32,242 nt of DNA, from the NCBI GenBank assembly GCA_905215855.1, contig CAJMRT010000023.1:1-32242 (forward strand), read 5' to 3'. Source of the stretch: an uncultured bacterium (lineage in GTDB: Bacteria > Bacillota > Clostridia > Oscillospirales > Acutalibacteraceae). Shown here piece after piece: positions 22,038 to 29,826 of the stretch. Under the pieces are notes generated by a model, which did no database searches, was not told the origin of the DNA, and saw nothing but the letters and a program-made list of their open reading frames with translations. Position 1 is the first letter of the stretch, and each line of letters starts with the position of its first letter. The position numbers and the translations under genes are program-made.

Positions 22038-22859
22038 ATGTACGAAGAAACAAAGCGTTCAAAAGTTGTAAAGTACATACTCATAGGCATTGCGCTTTTA
22101 TTTGTATTCGTAATGCTCGTTCTTCCTCTTGTTACGGTAATCTGCGAGGCTTTCAAAAGCGGTGTAGAGGTGTTCTGGCAGGCTGTCAGCGATGATTACA
22201 CGGTAAAGGCAATTGTGCTTACTGTTGAGGCAACCGTGTTTGCGGTACTGTTCAATACGGTATTCGGAATTTTTGCCGCCTGGTCAATTACAAAGTTCAG
22301 ATTCAAGGGCAAAAAACTTCTTACAACACTTATCGACCTCCCCGTAACGGTTTCGCCCATAATCGCAGGTCTTATATTTGTACTCACATTCGGCAGACAA
22401 AGCCCGATATATCCGCTTTTAAGCGAACTTGGAATCAAGGTTATCTTTGCCGTTCCGGGAATTATCCTTGCAACCGTGTTTGTAACATTCCCGTTCATCT
22501 CAAGAGAGCTTATTCCCGTGCTTGAATCCGAGGGTACGGATGAGGAAGAAGCCGCCGCACTTATGGGTGCAAAAGGCACAACAATTTTCAGAAAAATAAC
22601 ATTTCCGCACATAAAATGGGCATTCCTTTACGGAGTTGTACTCTGTGCCGCAAGAGCAATGGGTGAATTTGGTGCAGTTTCGGTAATTTCGGGACATTTA
22701 AGAGGAAAAACAAACACACTTCCTCTCTATGTTGAAATTTTGTTCAACGAGTTCAAGTATGTTCCCGCATTTGCGGTTTCATCAATACTTGTGCTTATGG
22801 CGATTGCGATTTTGATTATCAGAAGTGTGGTTGAATACAAAGGAAAGAAGGATGCGTAA
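22038..22859 (+). CDS. cysW: Sulfate ABC transporter permease CysW
   Basis: This 273-residue permease is homologous to CysT and forms the second half of the channel. Visible markers are the segment LIDLPVTVSPIIAGLIFVLTF, the EAA loop EEEAAALMGAKGTTIFRKI (about 173-191) and ARAMGEFGAVSVISGHLRG, the standard CysW ending of the core. GGGGGGAG (22025-22032) provides a strong ribosome site, six bases before the ATG. Its TAA stop overlaps the cysA ATG by one base (TAATG), which implies translational coupling of permease and ATPase. Confidence 0.95.
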   Translation: MYEETKRSKVVKYILIGIALLFVFVMLVLPLVTVICEAFKSGVEVFWQAVSDDYTVKAIVLTVEATVFAVLFNTVFGIFAAWSITKFRFKGKKLLTTLIDLPVTVSPIIAGLIFVLTFGRQSPIYPLLSELGIKVIFAVPGIILATVFVTFPFISRELIPVLESEGTDEEEAAALMGAKGTTIFRKITFPHIKWAFLYGVVLCAARAMGEFGAVSVISGHLRGKTNTLPLYVEILFNEFKYVPAFAVSSILVLMAIAILIIRSVVEYKGKKDA

Positions 22860-23917
22860 TGTATGTTGAGCTTAAAAATATAAATAAAACTTTCGGTGAC
22901 TACAAGGCATCCGACAATGTAAACTTTGGTATTGAAAAGGGTAAGCTTATCGGACTTCTCGGTCCTTCGGGCAGCGGCAAAACAACAATTCTTCGTATGA
23001 TTGCAGGACTTGAAAATCCCGACAGTGGCGAAATTGTAATTGACGGAAAGGTTGTCAACGATATTCCCGCAAGCAAAAGAGGCATAGGCTTTGTATTCCA
23101 AAACTACGCTCTTTTCAGATATATGACAGTTTTTGATAACATTGCTTTCGGTCTGAAAATTCAGAAAAAGAGCAAGAAATTTATCAAGGAAAGAGTAAAC
23201 GAGCTTGTAAAGCTTATCGGTCTTGAAGGACTTGAAAAGCGTTATCCAAGCCAGCTTTCGGGCGGTCAAAAACAGCGTGTTGCCTTTGCAAGAGCGCTTG
23301 CGCCAAACCCGAATCTTCTTCTGCTTGACGAACCATTTGCCGCAATTGACGCAAAGGTTAGGCAGGAGCTTCGCTCATGGCTTAAGGATATGATTGAAAG
23401 ACTCGGCGTTACAAGTATATTTGTAACCCACGATCAGAGCGAGGCTATTGAGGTTGCCGATGAAATCATAATTACAAACAAGGGCAGAATTGAGCAGATA
23501 GGATCGCCGATTGACATTTATCAGCATCCCCAAACCGCATTTTCCGCATCATTTTTCGGTCAGACTACTACGCTTGACGATTATACAAAGTTCAAGACCT
23601 TTGATGTTATCGATAATGTTGACCGTGCAGTTATCCGTCCTGAATTTGTAAAGGTGACAAAGCTCAGCGAAACAACCGCACAAAAAGCGTCTGTATCCAT
23701 CGGAGAGGTTATAAAGACTTCGTTCAGAGGCGACAATATCGAAATTGCCGTAAAATGTGACGGAGGCACGGTTTATGCATACAGAGGACTTGACGAAACT
23801 CCGATTACCGTCGGAGAAAAGGTCAATGTATTTCTTTATCGGCTTTTCATTACCAAAGGCGATGAGGTTCAGGTTCTCCGTAACAAATCACTTCAGGAAG
23901 AATCGGTTATCATCTAA
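22859..23917 (+). CDS. cysA: Sulfate ABC transporter ATP-binding protein CysA
   Basis: The 352-residue ATPase drives sulfate/thiosulfate import. It has Walker A GPSGSGKTT (35-43), Q-loop FQNYALF, signature LSGGQKQR, Walker B LLLLDEPFAAID and the switch VTHDQSEA. A C-terminal regulatory domain of about 110 residues (TOBE-like) follows from about residue 240, as in CysA/PotA-type ATPases. All catalytic residues are present. The start codon shares one base with the cysW stop. A strong terminator follows, so the operon is leader ORF, sbp, cysT, cysW, cysA; no sulfate reduction genes follow in this window. Confidence 0.96.
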   Translation: MYVELKNINKTFGDYKASDNVNFGIEKGKLIGLLGPSGSGKTTILRMIAGLENPDSGEIVIDGKVVNDIPASKRGIGFVFQNYALFRYMTVFDNIAFGLKIQKKSKKFIKERVNELVKLIGLEGLEKRYPSQLSGGQKQRVAFARALAPNPNLLLLDEPFAAIDAKVRQELRSWLKDMIERLGVTSIFVTHDQSEAIEVADEIIITNKGRIEQIGSPIDIYQHPQTAFSASFFGQTTTLDDYTKFKTFDVIDNVDRAVIRPEFVKVTKLSETTAQKASVSIGEVIKTSFRGDNIEIAVKCDGGTVYAYRGLDETPITVGEKVNVFLYRLFITKGDEVQVLRNKSLQEESVII

Positions 23918-23962
23918 TCTGTTTAATCACGATATCAACTGTAAAAAATCCTATAAAAACAA

Positions 23963-24003
23963 GCAAAGCACCGAGGGTAATTTCTCTCGGTGCTTTGCAT
24001 TTC
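23963..24003 (+). terminator. Terminator of the sulfate operon, usable from both strands
   Basis: GCAAAGCACCGAG (23963-23975) pairs perfectly with CTCGGTGCTTTGC (23986-23998). Plus-strand reading is followed by ATTTCC; minus-strand reading by TTGTTTTTA, so it also suits the convergent kinase gene. Confidence 0.88.
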
Positions 24004-24004
24004 C

Positions 24005-24568
24005 TTAGTCTAATTTCAGTTTATTTTCAAATTCTGTAATCCATTTAGGTCTGTAACCGTTTGAATAATTGAATTTGTTGTTTTTTATTTCGGCAACTTT
24101 AATAAATCCGTTTTCATTATCATAAAAAATTACTTCATCACACAGCGGAACAATTCTTTTTAAAGAATCGAAGCGGTTATCAAATCTTCTGCACACATCA
24201 TTTTTCGGAATATCATGACCGCCTTTCCGTACCCTGTTTTCAATTCTTGCAAGACTTTCTTCTTTTGAGTTAAGACCTACATAGTACATAATAACATAGT
24301 AGCCCTGTTTTCGTGCCTGCTGAATTGTTTTCTCGGTTCTGTGTCCTGAAAGAGTGGTTTCCTGTGTGAAAGAAATATTGTTATCAAGGCAGTATTTTAT
24401 TTCTTCAACTGCTTTTTTACCCGCCTTTATGTTATCGTAATTGTTCATTTTTGCAATAGCATCAGCATCAATTATATGACCAAGCAAAACTTCCTGTCCT
24501 TCAAGAACACCACGCAAACTTGATTTTCCTGTTCCGTTAACTCCTGCAATAATTATATATCTGTTCAT
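24005..24568 (-). CDS. Zeta-toxin-like P-loop kinase, orphan
   Basis: The 187-residue protein starts with a P-loop, IIIAGVNGTGKSS (about 5-17), followed by DADAIAK, the acidic segment that takes part in catalysis, ETTLSG (about 70-75), and RVRKGGHDIPKNDVCRRFDNRF (about 112-133), the arginine-rich lid. This matches the zeta-toxin/COG4185 predicted kinase family, whose zeta members phosphorylate UDP-N-acetylglucosamine. No epsilon antitoxin lies beside it, so toxicity is not implied; chromosomal members of this type are often solitary with unknown substrate. AGAGG lies upstream of the ATG. Its promoter contains a palindrome. Confidence 0.85.
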   Translation of the reverse strand: MNRYIIIAGVNGTGKSSLRGVLEGQEVLLGHIIDADAIAKMNNYDNIKAGKKAVEEIKYCLDNNISFTQETTLSGHRTEKTIQQARKQGYYVIMYYVGLNSKEESLARIENRVRKGGHDIPKNDVCRRFDNRFDSLKRIVPLCDEVIFYDNENGFIKVAEIKNNKFNYSNGYRPKWITEFENKLKLD

Positions 24569-24597
24569 TTTGCAACCTCTAAATAGTTATTAGGATA

Positions 24598-24626
24598 ATT
24601 ATACTATAAATTGCAATTTTTAACAA
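24598..24626 (-). promoter_or_regulatory. Predicted promoter of the zeta-like kinase with palindromic spacer
   Basis: On the minus strand TTGTTA (24621-24626), 17 bases and TATAAT (24598-24603). The spacer holds the 12-base perfect palindrome AAATTGCAATTT (24608-24619), which could be a repressor site. Confidence 0.55.
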
Positions 24627-24665
24627 TAGCAAATTAAAATGAAAAGACAACTATACTATATTAGT

Positions 24666-25418
24666 TTACTTAATCAAATCCTTGATAACTTCGCCGGCTA
24701 TGATAAGACCTGCAACCGACGGAACAAATGCGGTACTGCCGGGAACCTGTCTGCGTTGGGTGCATTTTCTTTCAGTCCCGGGAGGGCATATGCAATTTGT
24801 TTTACAGCTTATTGCCATATCGTCAACGGGTGTGATAGGCTTTTCTTTTGAATAAACAACCTTCAGTTTTTTGATACCTCTCTTTTTGAGTTCGTGTCTC
24901 ATAACCCTTGCAAGAGGACAGACCGAGGTTTTGTAAATGTCGGCAACCTCAAACGCTGTAGGATCAAGCTTGTTGCCTGCTCCCATTGAACAGATGATAG
25001 GCGTCTTGGCTTTGTCGGCTTGCATAACAAGCTCAATTTTGCCTGTTACCGTGTCAATTGCGTCAACTACATAGTCGTATTTTGAAAAGTCGAATTTTTC
25101 CGAGGTTTCGGGAGTGTAGAAGGTCCTGTGTTTGTTGATGACTATGTCGGGATTGATGTCCTTGAGCCTTTCCTCTGCAACATCAACCTTGTATTTGCCT
25201 ACTGTTTTTCTTGTTGCAAAAATCTGGCGATTGATGTTTGTAAGGCACACCTTGTCATCGTCAATAAGGTCAAGCTCGCCGACTCCGCTCCTTGCAAGAG
25301 CCTCCGCCGTGTATCCGCCTACACCGCCGATTCCGAAAATTGCAACTCTTGTTTTTGAAAGCCTGTCCATAGCTTCTTTGCCAATCAAAAGCTGTGTTCT
25401 TGAAAACTGATTAAGCAT
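24666..25418 (-). CDS. tcdA: tRNA threonylcarbamoyladenosine dehydratase (TcdA/CsdL)
   Basis: The 250-residue protein is a ThiF/MoeB-like E1 enzyme that forms the cyclic version of t6A in tRNA using ATP. The nucleotide fold is seen in VAIFGIGGVGGYTAEALARSG (about 29-49) and DLIDDDKVCLTNINRQ with the catalytic Asp/Arg. A cysteine-rich segment, CKTNCICPPGTERKC (about 206-220), lies near the C-terminus, together with SVAGLIIAGEVIKDL. ThiF and MoeB are alternatives, but no ThiS/MoaD gene is near and the length fits TcdA. AAGGAGC gives the start. It diverges from the hem operon. Confidence 0.88.
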   Translation of the reverse strand: MLNQFSRTQLLIGKEAMDRLSKTRVAIFGIGGVGGYTAEALARSGVGELDLIDDDKVCLTNINRQIFATRKTVGKYKVDVAEERLKDINPDIVINKHRTFYTPETSEKFDFSKYDYVVDAIDTVTGKIELVMQADKAKTPIICSMGAGNKLDPTAFEVADIYKTSVCPLARVMRHELKKRGIKKLKVVYSKEKPITPVDDMAISCKTNCICPPGTERKCTQRRQVPGSTAFVPSVAGLIIAGEVIKDLIK

Positions 25419-25486
25419 AAAAACGCTCCTTAATACATATTCAAATCATTTAGTATTCCTATCGGTACAATAAGTATTTACATCGG

Positions 25487-25516
25487 AATAAAACTCCCGC
25501 TGTTTGCTGACGGGAG
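25487..25516 (-). terminator. Hairpin in the tcdA leader
   Basis: On the minus strand CTCCCG (25511-25516) pairs with CGGGAG (25494-25499), followed by TTTTATT. It begins within ten bases of the predicted tcdA transcription start, as an attenuator-like element would. Confidence 0.4.
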
Positions 25517-25530
25517 GTATCTTTGTATAG

Positions 25531-25558
25531 TTTATATTGTAATCACTGTTTTTGTCAA
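25531..25558 (-). promoter_or_regulatory. Predicted promoter of tcdA
   Basis: On the minus strand TTGACA (25553-25558), 16 bases and TATAAA (25531-25536). Its -35 box is only 17 bases from that of hemA P1, so the two face away from each other in a compact divergent region. Confidence 0.6.
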
Positions 25559-25575
25559 GCAAAACCCGAAATTTA

Positions 25576-25604
25576 TTGACATGGAACGGTGAATGTAGTA
25601 TAAT
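25576..25604 (+). promoter_or_regulatory. Consensus promoter P1 of the hem operon
   Basis: TTGACA (25576-25581), 17 bases and TATAAT (25599-25604), a perfect match. Transcription would start near 25611, with a 130-base leader that includes the hairpin at 25671-25711. Confidence 0.85.
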
Positions 25605-25656
25605 TAAAACATACCAAACAGATAGGTTTAGTGGTAAAATAACTGACTAACTTTAA

Positions 25657-25685
25657 TTGACAATAGCTGTCGGCAGTAATAAAAT
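25657..25685 (+). promoter_or_regulatory. Possible second promoter P2 inside the hem leader
   Basis: TTGACA (25657-25662), 17 bases and TAAAAT (25680-25685). Its start near 25692 lies in the loop of the leader hairpin, so a P2 transcript would lack the left arm. Confidence 0.5.
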
Positions 25686-25722
25686 AACTTTGAAAGTGTA
25701 TTTTACTGCCGGATTTTATTTG
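25671..25722 (+). terminator. Attenuator-like hairpin in the hem leader
   Basis: CGGCAGTA (25671-25678) pairs with TACTGCCG (25704-25711); after a three-base bulge AAATA (25682-25686) pairs with TATTT (25699-25703). GATTTTATTTG follows. The shape is a terminator upstream of hemA; the ribosome site AACGGAG (about 25724-25730) lies just after it. Confidence 0.5.
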
Positions 25723-25740
25723 TAACGGAGCGAATTTTTT

Positions 25741-26880
25741 ATGTACTGCCTGAGCGTAAGTCACAAAACTTCAAATGTGGTTGTGAGAAAGAAGCTTGCC
25801 TTTCCCGATGAGCAAAAAAAGACATTTCTTGACGAACTTTATTATTCTGAAAATATCAGAGAGTGTTTGATTCTCTGCACCTGCAACAGAACCGAGGTTT
25901 ATTTTTGCGGTGACGAATCATCTGTGAAAACGGTTGAAACCGTTCTTTCGGATTTTTCGGGAATTGATTTTGACGAACTAAAAAAGTACATCTGTCTTTT
26001 CTACGGTGACAGGGCTTTGCTCCATCTTTTCAGGGTGGCAGGCGGAATTGAATCAATGGTTATCGGTGAAGATGAAATACTCGGTCAGCTAAAGCGAGCC
26101 TACGCCTTTGCAAAGGATAACGGCACGGTTGCCTATGAGCTTAATATGTGCGTTCAGGCGGCTGTTGCCTGTGCAAAAAAAATCAAGACGGAAACCGCCA
26201 TTTCAAAAACATCGGTTTCAGTTGCAACTCTTGCGTCAAACGAGGCGGCAAAATTCAAAGACGGTGAACTGAATGTCCTTGTAATCGGTGCAACAGGCAA
26301 GGTCGGCTCAACCGTTGTGAAAAATCTTTTGTCGCACAAAGGTATAAGCGTTACCGTGACTTCACGAAAACATAAAGCAGAAACTGTTTTTGAAAATACG
26401 GGTGCGAATGTGATTGATTATGACGAAAGATACAAAGCGTTTGATTTTGCAGACTGCGTAATCAGTGCCACAAGCGGACCGCATTACACGGTTACATATT
26501 ATGATTTAAAAAACAATATAAAAACCGAAAAATCAAGGCTGTTTATTGACCTCGCAGTACCGCCAGACATTGACGAAAATATCCCCAAAATAAGCGGAGT
26601 AAGGCTGATTAACATTGACTGCATAAAACAGCTTGCAAACGAGAACAATGCTCTCAAACTCGACAGCGTTGAAAGTGCAAAAGAAATAATTTTTGAGGAA
26701 ATTGAAGTTCTCAAAAAAGACCTTGCCTTTCACGAATTTCTGCCGTGTATGCAGTCTGTGAAAAACGCAATGCCGTCAGATTTTTCGGAAAAATTCATTT
26801 ATAAGCTGAAATCCGATGTTTCGGCAGAAGAATTTGCAAGAATTCTTGAAATCTACAGAAAGTGCGGAGAGAATAACTAA
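25741..26880 (+). CDS. hemA: Glutamyl-tRNA reductase
   Basis: The 379-residue enzyme reduces glutamyl-tRNA(Glu) to glutamate-1-semialdehyde with NADPH, the first step of C5-pathway tetrapyrrole synthesis. The nucleophile Cys48 lies in CTCNRTEVY. GGIESMVIGEDEILGQ (about 101-116) is the family signature, and VLVIGATGKVG begins the NADPH domain. It is shorter than the usual 415-430 residues, with a reduced C-terminal dimerisation region, as in some Clostridia. AACGGAG precedes the ATG by about ten bases. It is the first gene of a six-gene operon and shares one base (TAATG) with the next gene. Confidence 0.95.
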   Translation: MYCLSVSHKTSNVVVRKKLAFPDEQKKTFLDELYYSENIRECLILCTCNRTEVYFCGDESSVKTVETVLSDFSGIDFDELKKYICLFYGDRALLHLFRVAGGIESMVIGEDEILGQLKRAYAFAKDNGTVAYELNMCVQAAVACAKKIKTETAISKTSVSVATLASNEAAKFKDGELNVLVIGATGKVGSTVVKNLLSHKGISVTVTSRKHKAETVFENTGANVIDYDERYKAFDFADCVISATSGPHYTVTYYDLKNNIKTEKSRLFIDLAVPPDIDENIPKISGVRLINIDCIKQLANENNALKLDSVESAKEIIFEEIEVLKKDLAFHEFLPCMQSVKNAMPSDFSEKFIYKLKSDVSAEEFARILEIYRKCGENN

Positions 26881-27488
26881 TGGCATATTTCCCGTTTTAT
26901 ATTGACATTGAAAATAAAAAAATACTTGTAGTCGGCGGCGGTACGGTTGCACTCAGAAAGATTGAAAAGCTGACGCCGTTCTCGCCGGACATAACCGTTG
27001 TTGCCCCGAAAATCTGCGATGAAATCAAGGCTTTAAATGTAAAAATCATTGACCGCAGATTTTGTGACAGCGACCTTGACGGTGCGTTTTGCGTTGTCAG
27101 CGCAACCGATGATGAAACGCTCAACGGCAGAATTTTTCAGCTTTGCAATGAGAAAAATATTCTTGTCAACACAGTTGACGATAAGGAAAAATGCGGATTT
27201 ATTTTCCCTGCAATTGCAAGCAAAAACGGCATAACGGCAGGAATTACAACATCGGGCAAAAGTCCGATTTACGCAAAATATCTTAAAGAGCTTTTTGTGG
27301 GAATCCTTGAAAGTATGAACGAAAACACAACCGAGGTTTTGTGGAAATATCGCCCGATAATTAAGGAGAAGGTTGAAAGGGAAGATGACAGAAGGAAGAT
27401 TTTTGAACAGCTTCTTTCGCTTTGCCTTTCGGGACTTGAACCCGATGAAAAAACTGTTGAAAATTTGATTGAGGAATACGAACAATGA
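26880..27488 (+). CDS. Precorrin-2 dehydrogenase / sirohydrochlorin ferrochelatase-like (Met8/SirC)
   Basis: The 202-residue product matches the N-terminal part of CysG and Met8: ILVVGGGTVALRKIEKL (about 14-30) binds NAD, SATDD and NTVDDKEKCGFIFPA hold the active-site aspartate, and TSGKSPIYAK follows. It oxidises precorrin-2 to sirohydrochlorin and may insert iron or cobalt. It has a C-terminal helical part, so it could be bifunctional; ferrochelatase activity cannot be proved from sequence. It overlaps hemA by one base and hemC by four. Its presence inside a hem operon shows that the pathway is directed to siroheme or cobalamin. Confidence 0.9.
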   Translation: MAYFPFYIDIENKKILVVGGGTVALRKIEKLTPFSPDITVVAPKICDEIKALNVKIIDRRFCDSDLDGAFCVVSATDDETLNGRIFQLCNEKNILVNTVDDKEKCGFIFPAIASKNGITAGITTSGKSPIYAKYLKELFVGILESMNENTTEVLWKYRPIIKEKVEREDDRRKIFEQLLSLCLSGLEPDEKTVENLIEEYEQ

Positions 27489-28345
27489 CGATAAAAATCG
27501 GAACACGAAAAAGCAAGCTTGCCCTTGCACAAACCGAAATGTTAATAAAAACGCTGAAAAACCGTTTTCCGAATGTTGAAATTGAAACGGTTTACATTTC
27601 GACAACAGGCGACAAAACCCTTGGCAAACCGCTTGCAGCTTTAGGCGGAAAAGGTGTGTTCATCAAGGAACTTGAAATGTCGCTTTTGAGCGGAGAAACA
27701 GATGTTGCCGTTCACAGTGCAAAGGACTTGCCGACAAAAATTGCAGACGGACTTGAAATTTCCGCCGTGTTGCCAAGGGGCAGTTATGGCGATGTGTTTG
27801 TCACACGCAACAATTTTGAAACAAAGGACGGCTTTGTCATCGGAACAGGCAGTTTAAGGCGAAAGCTTTTTGCGGAGAAAATCTATCCTAATGCAAAATT
27901 CAAGGATATAAGGGGCAATGTTGACACCCGACTTAAAAAGCTGTTGAACGGTGAGTACGATGCTCTTGTGCTTGCAAAGGCAGGACTTGAAAGACTTGAC
28001 CTTTGCAACGGTGAGGATTACACGGTAACTCCGTTTGATGCCGATGAATTTCTCCCTGCACCGTGTCAGGGAATAGTTGCGATTGAAAGCAGAAAAAACA
28101 GCGAGGTTTCCAAAATGCTCGCTGAAATCAGCGACAAAAATACAATGCTTTCGTTTGAAACCGAAAGACAGGTTCTGCACAGTCTCAATGCCGATTGTTC
28201 AACTCCCGTCGGTGCAATATCAAAGGTTGAAAACGACAGGATAACGCTTTCTCTGTCTGCCGACTGCAGAAAAACAGTCAGCGGAACAGATAAAATTTCA
28301 AACAGAATCAAACTTGCAAAAAGGCTGGTGAGCAAAATTGAGTAA
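27485..28345 (+). CDS. hemC: Hydroxymethylbilane synthase
   Basis: The 286-residue enzyme joins four porphobilinogen units. IGTRKSKLALAQT at the start, HSAKDLPT with catalytic Asp81, the arginine-rich GSLRRK and RGNVDTRL, and LNADCSTPVGA with the dipyrromethane-anchoring Cys238 are all present. It is slightly shorter than the usual 305-315 residues. It starts with an ATG that overlaps the previous stop codon (ATGA) and overlaps the next gene by eight bases, a tightly coupled arrangement. Confidence 0.95.
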   Translation: MTIKIGTRKSKLALAQTEMLIKTLKNRFPNVEIETVYISTTGDKTLGKPLAALGGKGVFIKELEMSLLSGETDVAVHSAKDLPTKIADGLEISAVLPRGSYGDVFVTRNNFETKDGFVIGTGSLRRKLFAEKIYPNAKFKDIRGNVDTRLKKLLNGEYDALVLAKAGLERLDLCNGEDYTVTPFDADEFLPAPCQGIVAIESRKNSEVSKMLAEISDKNTMLSFETERQVLHSLNADCSTPVGAISKVENDRITLSLSADCRKTVSGTDKISNRIKLAKRLVSKIE

Positions 28346-29822
28346 CGGAAGAGTGTATATTGTCGGTGCGGGATGCGGCGATTTTGACCTGATAACAATG
28401 CGTGGTGCGGAGTATATCAGACATTGCGATGTGCTTGTTTACGACAGCCTTATAGATGTGTCATTGCTCGGTTTTGCACCCGAAACGGCTGAAAAAATCT
28501 GCGTTGGAAAGCGTTCGGGCAGACACAGCGAAAAGCAGGAAAATATTAACGAAATCCTTGTTGAAAAGGCGAGAGAGGGCAAAACGGTTGTCCGTCTTAA
28601 AGGCGGCGATCCGTTCGTGTTCGGTAGAGGCGGAGAGGAGATTGAAACCCTCAAAAGTGCTGATATTCCGTTTGATATTGTACCAGGAATTTCATCCTCG
28701 ATTGCCGTTCCCGAGCTTGCGGGAATCCCTGTTACACACAGAAATCTGAGCCGAAGTGTTCATATAATCACGGGACATACGGCACAGGACACCCTGCCCG
28801 AAAATATAAAGAAATGTGCCGAAACTGACGGAACGCTTGTCTTTTTAATGGGATTGAGAAACCTCCCCGATATTGCGGAAAATCTAATTCGTAACGGTAA
28901 ATCGGAGGATACTCCCGTTGCAGTTGTGTCAAACGGTGCTTGTGCAAAAAATCAGACCGTGAGGGGAACTCTCTCGACAATCTGCGAAAATGTTAAATCA
29001 GCAGAGGTTGTACCGCCTGCCGTTATAGTGGTTGGCGAAACCGCAAAATTTGACTTTGCCCCCACAATTACAAGACCGCTCAAAAATGTTTCGGTTACTG
29101 TTACGGGTACGAGAAAGCTTTCAGACAAGCTCGGCAAAATGCTTACGCTTTCGGGTGCAAAGGTCAAAAGACACGACCTTTTAAAGGTGATTGAATATCA
29201 TGACAACGAAGTTTTTGACAATGCAATAAACGGTATTGACGGCTACGATTATGTGGTGCTTACAAGTATGAATGGTGCAGAAATTTTTATGAGCCGACTG
29301 CGTAAGCTGAAAAAGGATATCCGCAGTTTTGCAAATGTCAAGTTTGCGGTGATCGGTTCGGGAACTGCGGCTGTACTTGAAAAGTACGGAGTTTTTGCCG
29401 ACTGTATTCCGAATGTCTACACAACCCGTGAACTTGGAATTTTGCTTGCAAAAACGGTGAAAAGCGGCGAAAAAGTATTGATTCTGCGTGCCGAAAACGG
29501 TTCGCCCGAACTCACTCGGATTTTGGCTGATAACAACATTGACTTTGACGATGTAAAAACCTATGACATTCAGCTTGAGAAAAAACAGGACAATTCCGTT
29601 GTTGATACCGACTTCATCACTTTTGCGAGTGCGTCGGGTGTGAACACATTTTTTGACGGCGGAGCAATTATTTCCGACAGAACTTCCGTTGTATGCATAG
29701 GTGAAATTACCGCCGATGCACTTGAAAGTCACGGCGTAAATTCGTTCAAGATTGCAAAAACGAAGGATACAGACGGAATTTTGGAAACTATAATCAAGGA
29801 AGTAACTTTGAAAGAAGGATAA
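28338..29822 (+). CDS. cobA-hemD: Uroporphyrinogen-III C-methyltransferase / uroporphyrinogen-III synthase fusion
   Basis: The 494-residue protein joins two enzymes. Residues 1-240 are SUMT (CobA): VYIVGAGCGDFDLITMRG, VRLKGGDPFVFGRGGEE and GISSSIAVPELAGIPVTHR bind S-adenosylmethionine and substrate. Residues from about 250 are HemD, with VTGTRKLSDKL, YVVLTSMNGAEIF and ITFASASGVNTFF. Together they close the bilane and methylate it to precorrin-2. This fusion is common in Clostridia. The start is TTG at 28338 with a weak GGTGAG site five bases ahead; it overlaps hemC by eight bases. An intact second start was not seen. Confidence 0.94.
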   Translation: MSNGRVYIVGAGCGDFDLITMRGAEYIRHCDVLVYDSLIDVSLLGFAPETAEKICVGKRSGRHSEKQENINEILVEKAREGKTVVRLKGGDPFVFGRGGEEIETLKSADIPFDIVPGISSSIAVPELAGIPVTHRNLSRSVHIITGHTAQDTLPENIKKCAETDGTLVFLMGLRNLPDIAENLIRNGKSEDTPVAVVSNGACAKNQTVRGTLSTICENVKSAEVVPPAVIVVGETAKFDFAPTITRPLKNVSVTVTGTRKLSDKLGKMLTLSGAKVKRHDLLKVIEYHDNEVFDNAINGIDGYDYVVLTSMNGAEIFMSRLRKLKKDIRSFANVKFAVIGSGTAAVLEKYGVFADCIPNVYTTRELGILLAKTVKSGEKVLILRAENGSPELTRILADNNIDFDDVKTYDIQLEKKQDNSVVDTDFITFASASGVNTFFDGGAIISDRTSVVCIGEITADALESHGVNSFKIAKTKDTDGILETIIKEVTLKEG

Positions 29823-29826
29823 ATAT

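Noticed and set aside
21269..22156. A 295-residue open frame on the minus strand across cysT and cysW
   Set aside because: It overlaps two genes with clear permease motifs; its product is dense in Cys, Lys and Asn and resembles no protein family.
25576..25740. T-box riboswitch in the hemA leader (a TGGAACGG string is present at 25582)
   Set aside because: The string lies in the promoter spacer before the transcription start, and the leader is too short for a T-box and lacks its specifier stem.
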